A DNA stretch of 64,000 nt from Jeotgalibaca sp. MA1X17-3 (GCF_021513155.1 NZ_CP090983.1:1473001-1537000), one strand, 5' to 3'; shown: positions 25,148 to 37,567, counted from the first letter of the stretch. Notes: generated by a model from the letters alone, not told the origin. Numbers and translations: made by a program.

Positions 25148-26038
25148 TTAAGCACGTGGATGATATTTTCGATAAGATTCCACCATACGTTCTTTTGAAA
25201 TATGTGTGTAAATTTGTGTAGTAGAAATATCAGCATGTCCAAGTAGTTCTTGCACAATTCGTAAGTCTGCTCCATTTTCTAAAATATGAGTCGCAAACGA
25301 GTGACGAAGCATATGTGGAGAAACGTTCTTATTAATTTGTGCTTTTTGGACAATTTTTTTCAAGTTCTTCCAAATTCCTTGACGAGTAAATCCTTGACCG
25401 TGGAAATTCAAAAATAGATGCGTCGTAGGTTTTCGTCCTTTGCTCAATGTAGGTCTACTTGTTTTCAAGTATTCTTCTACCCAATAAGCAGCTTCTTCTC
25501 CTAGAGGTACAATCCGTTCTTTATTTCCTTTTCCAATAGTTTGTAGAAAGCCTAGCTCGAGATGAACTTCTCCTAAGGTTAAGTCAACTAATTCACTCAC
25601 ACGTAATCCTGTTGCATACAAGACTTCAAGGATGGCTCGATCTCGTAGCCCTAAGACTGTATTTTGATCGGGTGTAGACAATATACGGTCTACTTCTGAG
25701 ATGGTTAAAGACTTTGGAAGACTTTGTTTCTTTTTAGGAAGTTGAATATTTTCCATTGGATTTATTTTCAATACCTGTTCCTGCTGTAAGTATTGATAAA
25801 ATCTGCGAAGACAAGACATCATCCGGCTGATGGAGCTAGAAGCAAGCCCATCTTTATCTAATTTTTCCAAATAAAGTAAGACATCACTTTTAGTTGTTTC
25901 CGAAAAAGAATTCTTCTTTTTTGAAAGTAAGAACTGTTTGTATTTTGAAAGGTCCAATTGATAACTTTTAATTGTATTAACTGCTAGACCTTGTTCGATT
26001 CGCAAATGATGAAGGTAATCCTGTATCAGTTCATCCAT
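25148..26038 (-). CDS. xerD: Site-specific tyrosine recombinase XerD
   Basis: 296 aa. N-terminal SAM-like core-binding domain (about 1-85) and catalytic domain with Arg in ATGLRVSELVDL, HMLRHSFATH (H-x-x-R), LLGHADISTTQIYTH and the nucleophile Tyr in the latter. Resolves chromosome dimers at dif with its partner. Typical housekeeping position next to fur rules out an integrase of a mobile element. Overlaps fur by 8 bp. Confidence 0.95.
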   Translation of the reverse strand: MDELIQDYLHHLRIEQGLAVNTIKSYQLDLSKYKQFLLSKKKNSFSETTKSDVLLYLEKLDKDGLASSSISRMMSCLRRFYQYLQQEQVLKINPMENIQLPKKKQSLPKSLTISEVDRILSTPDQNTVLGLRDRAILEVLYATGLRVSELVDLTLGEVHLELGFLQTIGKGNKERIVPLGEEAAYWVEEYLKTSRPTLSKGRKPTTHLFLNFHGQGFTRQGIWKNLKKIVQKAQINKNVSPHMLRHSFATHILENGADLRIVQELLGHADISTTQIYTHISKERMVESYRKYHPRA

Positions 26039-26522
26039 TTGGATTTCCTACATCTAGGGAGATACCTACTTTTTTCTTATCTTCCTCTTGGCATTTTGCA
26101 CAAATACCATGGAATGTAAGGCGATGATCTTTTATTTTGAAATGATAACGCGTTTCGACATCTTTTTCAATATCCACGAGTAAGTCTTCAAAAATTTCAT
26201 CAATTTCTCCACACTTTAAGCAAAGAAGATGATGATGAAAATGCGTACTTTTCCCCCGATGTAAATCATACCGAGCCAGCCCATCTTCAAATAGAACTTT
26301 ATTCGTCACATGTAGCTGGGTTAATATTTCTAAGGTTCGATATACGGTGGCTAGGCCAATATCCGAATTCCTTCGTTTGAGAAACATAAAAATTTCTTCC
26401 GCACTTAAATGATCTTTTTCATTTTCTAAAAGGATTTTAACCGTTGCTTCTCTTTGAGGAGTTAACTTAAAACCACCTTTTTGTAAATCTTTTTTAATGC
26501 TTTGCAAAGTTATTTCGGTCAC
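26031..26522 (-). CDS. fur: Fur-family metal-dependent repressor
   Basis: 163 aa. Winged-helix DNA-binding half (FKLTPQREATVKILLENEKDHLSAEEIF…IGLATVYRTLEIL) and dimerisation half with THFHHHLLCLKCGEIDEI and CAKC, giving the structural Zn site (two CxxC pairs) and His-rich regulatory metal site. Context beside xerD matches fur of Bacillus. Metal preference (Fe, Zn, Mn/peroxide) cannot be fixed from the sequence alone. Confidence 0.88.
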   Translation of the reverse strand: MTEITLQSIKKDLQKGGFKLTPQREATVKILLENEKDHLSAEEIFMFLKRRNSDIGLATVYRTLEILTQLHVTNKVLFEDGLARYDLHRGKSTHFHHHLLCLKCGEIDEIFEDLLVDIEKDVETRYHFKIKDHRLTFHGICAKCQEEDKKKVGISLDVGNPNG

Positions 26523-26553
26523 AGGTTCTACCTCCCTCTTTCCACCTTAAAAA

Positions 26554-27426
26554 TTAATCTTTTGAAACTAATTTCGTTTCTCCATCTTCTTGAACAATTA
26601 ATCTTTCTTTCATCAAACGTCCCAATGCACGCTTGAATTGCGCTTTGCTAATACCAAAATAATTTTTGATGTCTTCTGGATTACTCTTATCATAATAAGG
26701 AAGAGAGTGAGAAGGACTTTGTTGAAGCAAAGTCAAAATCATTTGAGCATCTTCTTCTAACGCTTCATGTATACGTGGTTTCAATGAGATATTCAGCATT
26801 CCATGTGGGCTAACTCCAATTACACGACCAGAAACTAGTTCTCCTAATCTTGGTTCTGCTTCTCGTTCGGTTGGATGGATAAAACCAATGTATTCATCTT
26901 CGGTTAGTAAAAAAGTACCAATTTTCTTCAAACGATAGACGGTTCCTTTGATGTCTTTATTCTTAAATTCATCAGATTCAGGTACTTTTGCTATCGAACG
27001 GAATATTTCCTCGTCCGCTAGTACACCCCACATTCTATCTTTATCATCGAACCGTAAGGAAATAAGCAAACGATCTCCTATTTTAGGCCAAATACTTTTT
27101 ATTTCAGATAGATCATCTAATGACACGACTACTTCTTTTTCATCTAAACCGATATCTACAAATACTCCTAAATCTCTACGTACATCGGTTACCGTTCCCC
27201 ATCCAAACTGATCGATTTGAGTAGCTGGTATTTTTTTCGTCAAACGTAACTCTTTCTTCATGGATTCATAAACGAAGCCACTAACAGTATCACCTACTTC
27301 TAGTTCTTCTTCTAGTACTTCTTCTTTAGCAAGTCGATAGGTAACTCCATTTTTCTGTACAAAATAACTTTTTTCATTCGTATCAATAATAATTCCGGTA
27401 ATCACATTTCCTAAATCTGTATTCAT
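26554..27426 (-). CDS. cvfB: CvfB-like S1 RNA-binding protein
   Basis: 290 aa. Three successive S1-like OB domains (about 3-60, 70-135 with WGTVTDVRRDLGVFVDIGL, and 150-215) precede a C-terminal winged-helix (about 225-285, NYFGISKAQFKRALGRLMKERLI). This matches the YitL/CvfB family; in Staphylococcus CvfB affects virulence gene expression through RNA, but the exact role is unclear. Stands alone upstream of fur. Confidence 0.9.
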   Translation of the reverse strand: MNTDLGNVITGIIIDTNEKSYFVQKNGVTYRLAKEEVLEEELEVGDTVSGFVYESMKKELRLTKKIPATQIDQFGWGTVTDVRRDLGVFVDIGLDEKEVVVSLDDLSEIKSIWPKIGDRLLISLRFDDKDRMWGVLADEEIFRSIAKVPESDEFKNKDIKGTVYRLKKIGTFLLTEDEYIGFIHPTEREAEPRLGELVSGRVIGVSPHGMLNISLKPRIHEALEEDAQMILTLLQQSPSHSLPYYDKSNPEDIKNYFGISKAQFKRALGRLMKERLIVQEDGETKLVSKD

Positions 27427-27537
27427 TCGTCTTCCTCCATTATCTTTATCCGTTTTATCTTTTTAAAAGTATAAACATCTACTTCCATTTTATCACACAA
27501 CACGTGATTTGTTTCAAATAACCCTGGTTTATTCACG

Positions 27538-27586
27538 CAAAAAAAAACCAGTAGGAGAACATCTCGGATGTTCCACTCCCGGTTTT
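27538..27586 (-). terminator. Terminator after pyk
   Basis: Minus-strand hairpin with arms AAAACCgGGAGtGGaACATC and GATGTtCTCCtaCtGGTTTT (several mismatches) around a short loop, followed by a long T run (27540-27548 region). It ends the pfkA-pyk transcript. Confidence 0.8.
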
Positions 27587-27596
27587 ACTCTAAAAC

Positions 27597-29354
27597 TTAA
27601 ATAGTTGTTGTTGCTCCGCGGTAAATAATTCCACGACGAGAATCAATAGTGATGACTTCATCATTTTGAATTAAAGTAGTTGCATCTTCAGCGCCTACGA
27701 TAACTGGAATTCCTTGAGCGATTCCTACAACAGCTGCATGACTTGTTAAGCCTCCAGTTTCAACTACTACTGCACTTGCTTTTTCAATTGCTGGCATGTA
27801 ATCTTTATCTGAATTTTTTAGTACAAGAATACAATCTTCTGTTGCATTTTTGTTTGCTTCTTCAGCAGTTAACGCAACAATTGCTCTTCCGATAACTGAT
27901 TTCTTACCAATACCGTGACCACTTGTTAGTTTAGAACCAATTAACTGAATCTTCATCAAGTTTGTTGTTCCACGTTCTCCAACTGGTACTCCTGCAGTAA
28001 TGATAATCAAATCGCCTTCTTTAGCAAACCCTTCGTTTTTCGCAACGATAGTAGCTAGGTCCATCATTTCATCTGTTGAACCAGGTTTTTCTGTTACGTA
28101 AGGATATACTCCCCATGAAAGTGCCAATCCACGACTTTGACGTTCTGTAAATGTAACTGCAACGATATGTGCTTTTGGACGATATTTAGAAATCATACGA
28201 GCAGTATGTCCAGATTCTGTTGCTGCAACGATTGTTCCAATATCTAAGTTACGAGCCGTATGTCCAACTGCTTGACCAATTGCTTCAGCCATATCTGTAT
28301 TCGAATATGCTTTCAATGCAAATGCATCTTGTCCAATAAGTGCTTCTTCTGTACGCAATGCAATAGTAGCCATCATTTGAACAGACTCTACAGGGTAATC
28401 TCCTGCTGCTGTTTCTCCAGACAACATAACTGCATCTGATCCGTCAAAAATTGCATTTGCTACGTCTCCTGCTTCTGCGCGGGTAGGACGAGGATTTCTT
28501 TGCATAGAATCAAGCATTTGTGTTGCAGTGATAACTGGCTTACCTAATTTGTTACATTTTTCAATCAATAGTTTTTGTGCAATAGGAACTTCTTCCGTTG
28601 GGATTTCAACTCCCAAGTCTCCACGAGCAACCATCAACCCTTGAGAAACTGTTAAAATTTCATCAATATTGTCTAGGCCTTCTTGGTTTTCAATTTTTGG
28701 AATGATTTGGATATGAACCGCATCATGATTTTCAAGAATTTCTGCAATTTCTAAAACATCACTTGCGCGACGAATAAAACTTGGAGCGATGAAATCTACG
28801 TCATTTTTGATTCCAAAGATAATATCATCTGCATCTTTTTGAGTGATTCCTGGCAAGTTTGTTGCAACTCCAGGGACGTTAACACCCTTTTTGTTTTTCA
28901 AGATTCCAGAGTTTTTTACAACTGTAACGATATCATCGTTTGCTTTATCAATTTCAGTTACTTCTAAATCAATGATTCCATCATCTAACAAGATGTGATC
29001 ACCAATAACAACATCATCAATCAATCCTGGGTATGTAATAGAAAAACGTTCTTTTGTACCTTCAACTTCGGTCATTGCAACTCGTACAATATCTCCAGTT
29101 GTTAAAGAAACAATTCCGTCTTTCATATTGTTTGTACGGATTTCTGGTCCTTTTGTATCTAAAAGGATTCCAACCATTTTCCCTGTCATTTCGGAAGCTT
29201 TGCGAATGTTTTTAATTCGAGCAAGGTGTTCCTCGTGATCTCCGTGTGAGAAATTCAAGCGAGCAACGTTCATTCCTGATTCAATTAATTGAACAAGTGT
29301 TTCAATTGACTCACTTGCTGGTCCAATCGTACAAACAATTTTCGTTTTCTTCAT
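27597..29354 (-). CDS. pyk: Pyruvate kinase
   Basis: 585 aa. N-terminal barrel and B domain ([23 protein letters not shown]), active-site [12 protein letters not shown] and TATQMLDSM, then the regulatory C domain. An extra C-terminal PEP-utilising-like swivel domain with [11 protein letters not shown] (about 530-550) is typical of Bacillaceae-type enzymes. Start is ATG 29354, with AAAAGGGG upstream; the in-frame ATG at 29375 overlaps that site. Follows pfkA by 45 bp, a glycolytic operon. Confidence 0.97.
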   Translation of the reverse strand: MKKTKIVCTIGPASESIETLVQLIESGMNVARLNFSHGDHEEHLARIKNIRKASEMTGKMVGILLDTKGPEIRTNNMKDGIVSLTTGDIVRVAMTEVEGTKERFSITYPGLIDDVVIGDHILLDDGIIDLEVTEIDKANDDIVTVVKNSGILKNKKGVNVPGVATNLPGITQKDADDIIFGIKNDVDFIAPSFIRRASDVLEIAEILENHDAVHIQIIPKIENQEGLDNIDEILTVSQGLMVARGDLGVEIPTEEVPIAQKLLIEKCNKLGKPVITATQMLDSMQRNPRPTRAEAGDVANAIFDGSDAVMLSGETAAGDYPVESVQMMATIALRTEEALIGQDAFALKAYSNTDMAEAIGQAVGHTARNLDIGTIVAATESGHTARMISKYRPKAHIVAVTFTERQSRGLALSWGVYPYVTEKPGSTDEMMDLATIVAKNEGFAKEGDLIIITAGVPVGERGTTNLMKIQLIGSKLTSGHGIGKKSVIGRAIVALTAEEANKNATEDCILVLKNSDKDYMPAIEKASAVVVETGGLTSHAAVVGIAQGIPVIVGAEDATTLIQNDEVITIDSRRGIIYRGATTTI

Positions 29355-29398
29355 GTGTAAAAAACCCCTTTTCATTTATATGTTTTTTTAATGAGATT

Positions 29399-30385
<987 letters not shown>

Positions 30386-30390
30386 CTATT

Positions 30391-30408
30391 TAAAATCAAT
30401 TGATTTTA
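30391..30408. repeat. 18-bp perfect palindrome upstream of pfkA
   Basis: TAAAATCAATTGATTTTA reads the same on both strands and lies 30-47 bp before the pfkA start. No T-tract or loop suggests a terminator; an operator is possible but no regulator is known to me for it. Confidence 0.5.
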
Positions 30409-30530
30409 ATTTAGTAGCGATTAATTATTCAACTATTCTATCTTAACATTAAATCTTCAGAAAGTCTTATGTTTTCTGTAACTGGTATCTATTTCTATAT
30501 TCTCTTTTTATAGAATTGCTTGTGAAAATG

Positions 30531-33500
30531 TTATTTAAATATTATGTTTTTATTACCAAATAATTCTATTAATTTTTGGATGACTATTTCGGATGAATCC
30601 ACCCAATATTTTTTATCGAGTAGTATTTTTTTGGAACGAATTTTATCATACACGATAACAGGATGTTCTCCTGGTGATCCTAACAAGATTTTTTGCATTT
30701 TATCGAATTGATCACTTGGATTATTTTCTCCTGTAATACGTATATAGTATGTTTTCTTTTTCTCTTCTTTTATTTTTATATATTGTTCTACACTGGTCAT
30801 TTTTTGTAAAATAAAAGTTGGTCGATCGTACTGCTTACTATTTTCCATTTTTCCAGAGATTGTTAGTAAGGTTCCTTCTTTCAACAATTTCATAAATTTT
30901 AGATATTGTTCCGGAAAAATAGTTACATTTAAAAGTCCAGTAGAATCCGTTAGAAGTAAAAAGGCCATCGGTTCACCTTTTTTAGTCTGTATTTTTTTTA
31001 TTTCCTTCAAAAGTCCCATTGTTGTTAGGTTTCTTCCGGTGGTAAGTTCACCTATATATTTAATCTCATCTTCTTTATATAAAAAACTGTACGCATCAAT
31101 CGGGTGTCCCGTTAAAGAATAGCCTAAATATTCTTCCTCAGATTCCATCAAGTCATTGGAAGATAATTCATCTCGAAAAATATATTTCGGTTCCAATACA
31201 TCAAATAAATCGATATTATTACCACTATATTGGATGCTACTTACGATTCCGGGTAAGGATTGAAGTAAGGTAGCTCGATTATAGCCAAATTTATCAAAAA
31301 CACCAGAAAGAATAAGTGGGGTAATCATTTCTAATTTTACCCATTTTTCTGGAATACGACGAAGAAATTGAACAAAATCTTTGTAAGGACCACTATTTTT
31401 TCTTTCTGATAAAATATCTTGGATAAAATCTCTACGTAACCCTTTGATTGCATTTAATCCAAATTGAATATTTTGATTGATTAATGAAAAATTCCAACTA
31501 CTTGTATTAATATCAGGGTAATCAAAAGAAAGATTTCGTTTTCGAATATCCATGCTATATTCTTTCATTTTATCAGAGTGAGGATTTACTGAATTTAATA
31601 AGGCTGCGAAAAAGGCTGCTGGATAATGAGTTTTCATATATGCCATTTGATAAGCAATATAGGAATACGCTACCGAATGAGAACGGTTGAACCCATAATT
31701 TGCGAAGCGTTCAATATAATCATATACTTCTTTCGATTTTTCTAAGGTATATCCTTTTTGAACCGCTCCTTCAATAAAATGGGCTCGTTCTTTATCCATT
31801 GCTTCTTTTTGTTTCTTACCAATTGCTCGGCGAAGGATATCTGCTTCACCTAAAGTAAATCCTGCCATTCGTGAAGCAACTTGCATGACTTGTTCTTGAT
31901 AGACCATTACCCCATAAGTAACACTCAAAATATCTTCAAGATCTGGATGTAAATATTCAATTTTCAGTTTTCCTTTTTTCCGATCAATAAAGGTATTAAT
32001 TTGTTCCATCGGACCCGGTCGATACAATGCGTTAACGGCAGCGATATCTTCCATGGATTCCGGACCTAATTTTCGCAATACATTTTTAATTCCTGGTGAT
32101 TCAAATTGAAAAATTCCATTCGTATCTGCTCTTTGGAATAATTGCATCGTTTTTTCATCATTCATTGAAAAAGAAAAAACATCTATTTTTTGTTGGCTTT
32201 CTTTTTCAGCAAGCTGAACGGCATTATTTAGAATTGTTAGGTTTTTTAGTCCTAGGAAGTCCATCTTTAGTAATCCAATTTCTTCAATATTCCCCATTGG
32301 ATATTGGGTGAGAGATAAATCATTTTTTCTTTCCTGAAGAGGAACCAATTCAATTAACGATCGATCGCTAATGACGACTCCTGCTGCATGGGTAGAAGTA
32401 TGACGTGGAACTCCTTCTATTTTCTTTGCCGTTTCAAATAACAACTTGTTTTCGGGCGACGAATCAGCTAACTTTCGAAAGGCCGATGAGAGCTCGTAAG
32501 CTTCAGTTAACCGTATACCGAGTTGGTTTGGAACGGCGCTAGACCATTTTGCTGCTTCAGCTGGTGAATATCCAAAAACTCTAGCTGTATCTCGTAAAGA
32601 CATTTTAGTCGCTAAAGTACCAAATGTGACAATTTGGGCGACATGATCAGCACCGTATTTTTTTGACATATCGGAGTACTTCATCACGACGATTATCAGG
32701 GAAATCTAAATCAATATCAGGCATATTATAGCGTTCCTTATTGAGAAAACGTTCAAAAAGTAAATGATATTCAATTGGATCCACATGCGTGATTTGTAAG
32801 ACGTAGGCAACTAATGAGCCTGCTGCCGAACCTCGACCTGCTCCTGGTAAAATTCCCGCTTGTTTGGCAAAGTGCATCACATCCCAAACAATTAAAAAGT
32901 AATCATCAAAACCCATTTCATGGATAACAGATAACTCATGGTTTAGCCTTTCTTGGTATCTTGAATCAGCTTGATTCACTCGTTGTTGAAGACCTTCTTC
33001 ACATAAGGTTTGCAAGTAAGTCCGGGAATCTATTCCTGATGGTGTAGGATATTTGGGAAGTAACGATTGGTTTAACGGTAATTCAATCGCAATTTTTTCA
33101 GAAATTTTTATGGTTTCCTCTACTTCAGAAGACAAACCAAATTTCTGGAATTGTTCTTCTATCTCTTTCAAAGGAGGAAGGTAGTGCTCTCCTTTTTTTC
33201 TTCTTGTTCTGTATCGATTTGCTCACTGTTGCCAATGGCTTGTAAGACTCTACAACTAAATCGATCGTCTGGTTCTAGATATTGTACGTCATGCATTGCC
33301 GTTAAGGGAACCTCTACTACTGTTCCTAACCTTCTTAAAGAGTCGATAATCGGTTGCATCTTTTGATGAACTTGAACTCCTAAATAAAACTGTTCTTCTG
33401 AAAATATCTCTTTCCAGTGTCGAGTGATCGCTTCTGCCTCTTCCTGTTCTCCTGACAAAAGCAATCGTTCGATTTCGCCCTTCTCACCTGGAGTAATGGC

Positions 33501-33866
33501 TATAATATCTTCTAATCCGTCTTTTAAACCTGAAAGCAGCGCTTCATCATTTTTATCACTTGTATACAATGTGGAGAGTGCCATCAGTTTTTGGTAACCT
33601 CTATAATTTTTAGCAATCATTACGAGTGGAAATTTCTGATTTTTGTAAAAAACTCCGGGGATCTCTAATTGCAATCCGATAATTGGTTTAATTCCTTCTT
33701 GTAAACACAGCTTGTAAAAATCTACTTGTCCATGAAGGTAATTGTAGTCGGTCAATGCTATGGCTTGATAGCCTTTTTGTTTTGCATTCTGGACTAATTT
33801 TTCTAATTGTGTAGTGCTTTGGAGCAAAGAATAGACACTAATGGTCTGAAGATGTACAAATGACAT
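30531..33866 (-). CDS. dnaE: DNA polymerase III alpha subunit DnaE, two frameshifts
   Basis: About 1,110 aa when joined. PHP domain first ([15 protein letters not shown]…[16 protein letters not shown]), then the palm with [14 protein letters not shown] and the catalytic [11 protein letters not shown], then the fingers ([20 protein letters not shown]), helix-hairpin-helix and a C-terminal OB domain ([21 protein letters not shown]). Frame breaks occur at T7 33193-33199 (one A missing) and T7 32658-32664 (two A missing would give [19 protein letters not shown]). ATG 33866 has AGGAGG upstream. An essential replication polymerase, so the breaks are unlikely to be real. Confidence 0.92.
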
Positions 33867-33971
33867 CAATTTCCCTCCTTTTTATCTTTCTCTATTATAT
33901 CTCACTTTCCACTGTACTTGTAGGTATAAACAAAGAAATAACAAGAGACAAAGAAATTAAATCGCTATCCC

Positions 33972-33999
33972 TTGAGTTATTCGTCATTCGTGTTAAAAT
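33972..33999 (+). promoter_or_regulatory. Candidate promoter of the small membrane protein gene
   Basis: TTGAGT (33972-33977) and TAAAAT (33994-33999) with a 16-bp spacer, 26 bp before the ATG at 34025. Confidence 0.45.
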
Positions 34000-34024
34000 T
34001 AAGGACGAGAAGAGGTGCGAGTAA

Positions 34025-34204
34025 ATGAGATTTGTGGTAACTCTTGTATGGGGATTTATTCTGGGACATGTTGCTTTTTATATTGGTAGTGCTTTAGAAG
34101 GAAATGCATACAATTTTGTTCAAGCTTCTATTTTAGGAATCGTCCTAGCATTAGCCGTGTTCGTGTTAACCGGTTTATTTCCAAAAACAGAACAAAACGT
34201 TTGA
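34025..34204 (+). CDS. Small membrane protein, DUF2929/YjzD-like
   Basis: 59 aa, shorter than usual ORF cut-offs. Starts MRFVVTLVWGFILGHVAFYI, then GSALEGNAYNF and a second hydrophobic stretch (ASILGIVLALAVFVLTGLF), i.e. two membrane segments with the loop outside or inside. This matches the DUF2929 family of Firmicutes, which has no assigned function. GAGGTG precedes the ATG, a promoter is present and a strong terminator follows. Divergent from dnaE and convergent with queA. Confidence 0.75.
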   Translation: MRFVVTLVWGFILGHVAFYIGSALEGNAYNFVQASILGIVLALAVFVLTGLFPKTEQNV

Positions 34205-34225
34205 TTAAAATGAAATCAAATTTAG

Positions 34226-34269
34226 AAAAAGAAAGAGAGTGGAGAAAAATCTCCACTCTCTTTCTTTTT
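34226..34269. terminator. Bidirectional terminator between DUF2929 gene and queA
   Basis: A 19-bp perfect stem (34226-34244 with 34251-34269, AAAAAGAAAGAGAGTGGAG and complement), 6-nt loop; T-rich on either strand. Serves both convergent genes. Confidence 0.95.
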
Positions 34270-34277
34270 CTGTTTTT

Positions 34278-35306
34278 TTATTTAATAAACATAGCATCTC
34301 CAAAACTAAAGAAACGATATCTTTCTTCTACAGCATGAGCATAGGCTTGAAGAACATTTTCTCTTCCAGCAAAGGCACTCACTAGCATTACTAGTGTTGA
34401 CTTTGGTAAATGGAAATTTGTTATGAAAGCATCCACGACTGTAAACGAATATCCTGGAGAAATAAAAATATTAGTCCAACCACTATCTGCTTTTATTTCT
34501 CCCTTAAATTTAGTTCCAATCGTTTCTAATGTTCGAATGGAAGTCGTTCCAACCGCAACTACTTTGCCACCATTGCCACGAATTCTTCTTAGTGTTTCTG
34601 CTGATTCTTCTGATAGGTGGTAAAATTCAGAATGCATTTCGTGTTCATCCACGTCGTCTACTGAAATAGGTCTGAATGTTCCTAAACCGACATGAAGGGT
34701 AAGGTAAACAATTTCTACACCTTTGTCTTCTGCTTGTTTTAAAAGATCTTGCGTAAAATGTAAGCCTGCAGTAGGTGCTGCCGCAGAACCATTTTCTTTT
34801 GCATAGACCGTTTGATATCGATCTGGATCGTGTAATCGTTCTTTGATATAAGGAGGAAGAGGCATCTCGCCTAGTTTTTCAAGAACTTCTAAAAAGATTC
34901 CTTCATATTCAAATTCTACAATTCTTCCACCATGGGATAATTCTTTTGTTACAACCGCCGTTAAATCTCCTTCACCAAACATAATCTTCGTGCCTACTTT
35001 TGCTCGTTTGGCTGGTTTGATTAAGGTTTCCCACTGGTCTTTCTCTTGATTATTTAATAAAAGAACTTCCAAGTGACCACCCGTTTCCGGTTTTACTCCA
35101 TGCAAACGCGCGGGTAATACACGGGTATTATTTAAAACTAAAGCATCACCGGAATCTAATTCCTCTAAAACAGCTGGGAAATGTTCATCTTGCACTTTTC
35201 CTGTTTCAGAGTTCAAGATTAAAAGTTTGGATGCTGCCCTATTTTCTAAAGGGGTCTGGGCTATTAATTCTTCTGGAAGTTCAAAATCAAAATCACTTGT
35301 TTTCAC
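34278..35306 (-). CDS. queA: S-adenosylmethionine:tRNA ribosyltransferase-isomerase QueA
   Basis: 342 aa. Transfers the ribose of SAM to preQ1 at the tRNA wobble base to form epoxyqueuosine. Characteristic motifs: [15 protein letters not shown] at the start, [27 protein letters not shown] and [27 protein letters not shown]. Ordered ruvA-ruvB-queA as in Bacillus; the tgt gene is not in the window. Confidence 0.97.
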   Translation of the reverse strand: MKTSDFDFELPEELIAQTPLENRAASKLLILNSETGKVQDEHFPAVLEELDSGDALVLNNTRVLPARLHGVKPETGGHLEVLLLNNQEKDQWETLIKPAKRAKVGTKIMFGEGDLTAVVTKELSHGGRIVEFEYEGIFLEVLEKLGEMPLPPYIKERLHDPDRYQTVYAKENGSAAAPTAGLHFTQDLLKQAEDKGVEIVYLTLHVGLGTFRPISVDDVDEHEMHSEFYHLSEESAETLRRIRGNGGKVVAVGTTSIRTLETIGTKFKGEIKADSGWTNIFISPGYSFTVVDAFITNFHLPKSTLVMLVSAFAGRENVLQAYAHAVEERYRFFSFGDAMFIK

Positions 35307-35341
35307 TACGATTCCTCAATTCTAGTTATGGGTTTATTCTA

Positions 35342-36358
35342 TTATTTATTTTTTGGTTGATATTCAATTCCTAGATGTTCATAGGCTATATGAGTAACGA
35401 CTCTTCCTCGCTGGGTTCTTTGTAAAAAACCGATTTGTAAGAGGTACGGCTCATACATATCCTCAATGGTTTCGGTATCTTCACCAATACTAGCTGCAAT
35501 TGCTGACAACCCTACTGGTCCCCCACCATAAAAATCAATCATCGTTGATAAAATCCGACGATCAATCTCATCCAATCCCTTTTGATCTACTCGAAGAACA
35601 GATAGGGCTTGATTTGCTAACGGACTGGTAATTCCACCATCTCCATATATTTGGGCAAAATCACGAACTCTGCGCAGTAATCTATTCGCAATCCGAGGTG
35701 TTCCTCGCGATCTTCTGGCAATTTCTAATGCTCCGTCTTGCTCAATATTTGTTTGAAGGACGCCAGAGGAACGCTCCACAATATTTTTCAAATCAGGAAC
35801 GTTGTAATATTCCATACGAGAAACAATCCCAAATCGTGCTCGTAACGGAGAAGATAGACTACCTGCTTTTGTTGTGGCTCCAATCAAAGTGAATGGCGGT
35901 AAGGTGAAATGTACTGGACGTGCTGTTGCATCTTGTCCAATAATAATATCCACATAGTAGTCTTCCATCGCAGAGTATAAAACTTCTTCGACCACACGGG
36001 GCAATCGATGGATCTCATCAATAAATAATACATCTCCTGCACTCAGCTCATTTAGTAAAACCATTAGATCGCCTGGTTTTTCAATAGCAGGTCCACTAGT
36101 CGTATGAATATCAACATCCATTTCATTGGCAATAATTCTCGCTAACGTAGTTTTTCCAAGTCCTGGTGGCCCGTATAAAAGTACATGATCAAGCGATTCT
36201 TTTCTATAAGTAGCTGCTTGAATATATATATTTAGTTCTTCTACAACTTTATCTTGACCTACATATTGCTTAAGACTTTGAGGTCGAAGGGTTTCTTCTA
36301 CGCCATCTTCACTTCCATCTTCCAATTCAGCAGATAAAATACGATCCTCTTCATCCAT
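35342..36358 (-). CDS. ruvB: Holliday junction helicase motor RuvB
   Basis: 338 aa AAA+ ATPase. Walker [10 protein letters not shown] near residue 63, Walker B FIDEIHRL, sensor 1 LIGATTKAG and sensor 2 in [14 protein letters not shown]-terminal winged helix ([33 protein letters not shown]). Drives branch migration with RuvA, encoded 16 bp upstream. Confidence 0.98.
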   Translation of the reverse strand: MDEEDRILSAELEDGSEDGVEETLRPQSLKQYVGQDKVVEELNIYIQAATYRKESLDHVLLYGPPGLGKTTLARIIANEMDVDIHTTSGPAIEKPGDLMVLLNELSAGDVLFIDEIHRLPRVVEEVLYSAMEDYYVDIIIGQDATARPVHFTLPPFTLIGATTKAGSLSSPLRARFGIVSRMEYYNVPDLKNIVERSSGVLQTNIEQDGALEIARRSRGTPRIANRLLRRVRDFAQIYGDGGITSPLANQALSVLRVDQKGLDEIDRRILSTMIDFYGGGPVGLSAIAASIGEDTETIEDMYEPYLLQIGFLQRTQRGRVVTHIAYEHLGIEYQPKNK

Positions 36359-36374
36359 TCTATTTCACCTCTAC

Positions 36375-36989
36375 TTATTTCTTTAACAAAAGCTTGAACG
36401 CTGCTCGAAGTACTTCTTCTGTACTTGCATACGTCTCCTTATTTAATTTTGGTACAATTTTATCAATTTCTTTAACAGAATAGCCTAAACCTTTCAAAGC
36501 TTCCTCGGCTTCTTTCACAAAAGAAGAGGTGTTTCCAGTACTGGTTTCTTCTGTATCTAATGCGAAATTCTTATCTTCTGGATTCAATAGTTCATTTAAT
36601 TTGCCTTTTAAATCTAAAATAATTTGAGATGCGGTCTTTTTACCCACACCAGGAAATTTGGTTAGATATTTTACGTCTTCCCCTTCAATGGCACCAACTA
36701 ACCCTGCATGGTCTCCGTTTGCTAAAATAGATAACCCACTTTTCGGTCCAATTCCAGAAACACTAATCAATTTAAGGTATAGTTGTTTTTCTGCTGCATC
36801 TTTGAATCCATAAAGAGTAATATTATCATCTCTCACAGCCTGATGGATATATACTTTTACTTCTTCATCAAGAACAGAAGAAAAACGGAAAGGATTTGCA
36901 ATATAAATCTGATATCCAATTCCTTGTATATCTAAAACCACGTAGAGAGGACCGACGTATACTAATTTCCCTGTCATATATTCATACAC
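36375..36989 (-). CDS. ruvA: Holliday junction-binding protein RuvA
   Basis: 204 aa. N-terminal OB domain (YEYMTGKLVYVGPLYVVLDIQGIGYQIY), two HhH motifs (LISVSGIGPKSGLSIL and LTKFPGVGKKTASQIILDLK), and a C-terminal RuvB-binding domain (EAEEALKGLGYSVKEIDKIV). First gene of ruvA-ruvB(-queA). No LexA box was seen in its upstream region. Confidence 0.98.
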   Translation of the reverse strand: MYEYMTGKLVYVGPLYVVLDIQGIGYQIYIANPFRFSSVLDEEVKVYIHQAVRDDNITLYGFKDAAEKQLYLKLISVSGIGPKSGLSILANGDHAGLVGAIEGEDVKYLTKFPGVGKKTASQIILDLKGKLNELLNPEDKNFALDTEETSTGNTSSFVKEAEEALKGLGYSVKEIDKIVPKLNKETYASTEEVLRAAFKLLLKK

Positions 36990-37090
36990 GTTTGCTTTTC
37001 CTCCTTGCTTTCCAGATTTTCTTTATTAAAAGTCAGTTTTCCTGTCTTCCATATTACCATAGAGTAACCAATAAGACAGTGTCTTTAACA

Positions 37091-37120
37091 AATAAAAAGA
37101 GGCCGTAGCCTCTTTTTATT
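37091..37120 (-). terminator. Terminator after msrB
   Basis: 13-bp perfect stem AATAAAAAGAGGC/GCCTCTTTTTATT (37091-37103 with 37108-37120), 4-nt loop CGTA, T-tract inside the minus-strand 3' arm. Starts 16 bp after the msrB stop. Confidence 0.9.
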
Positions 37121-37135
37121 CAAACATTTTTAATT

Positions 37136-37567
37136 TTAGTTTTCAAAAAGGGATTGGTAATCACCGTAGCCTTCTTTTTCCAAATCTTGATAAGGAACAA
37201 AGCGCATTGCTGCTGAATTAATACAGTAGCGTAACCCACCCATTTCTGCTGGACCATCATCAAATACATGGCCTAGATGTGAATCTGCATCCGTACTTCT
37301 TACTTCTGTTCTGGTACGGAACAACTTGCTATCTTTCTTTTCGGTTAATTTTGAAATAGGTTTAGAGAAGGAAGGCCAGCCACAACCTGCATCGTATTTA
37401 TCAGTTGAACTAAAGAGTGGTTCTCCACTTACTACATCTACAAAAATTCCTTCTTCATAGAAATCATCATATTCACCTGAGAAAGGACGTTCCGTTGCTT
37501 CATTTTGCGTAACATCATATTGTATGGGGGTCAATTTTGTTTTCAATTCTTCTTTTGATTCTTTCAT
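37136..37567 (-). CDS. msrB: Peptide methionine-R-sulfoxide reductase MsrB
   Basis: 143 aa. Repairs methionine-R-sulfoxide in proteins. GCGWPSF (61-67) and the catalytic Cys115 in [11 protein letters not shown] are clear; the zinc CxxC pairs of some MsrB proteins are absent, as in many Firmicutes. Monocistronic, followed by its own terminator; no msrA alongside. Confidence 0.96.
   Translation of the reverse strand: MKESKEELKTKLTPIQYDVTQNEATERPFSGEYDDFYEEGIFVDVVSGEPLFSSTDKYDAGCGWPSFSKPISKLTEKKDSKLFRTRTEVRSTDADSHLGHVFDDGPAEMGGLRYCINSAAMRFVPYQDLEKEGYGDYQSLFEN

Noticed and set aside
25148..26038. Tyrosine recombinase as sign of a mobile element
   Set aside because: It is XerD in its standard position beside fur and deoB, with no attachment sites or cargo.
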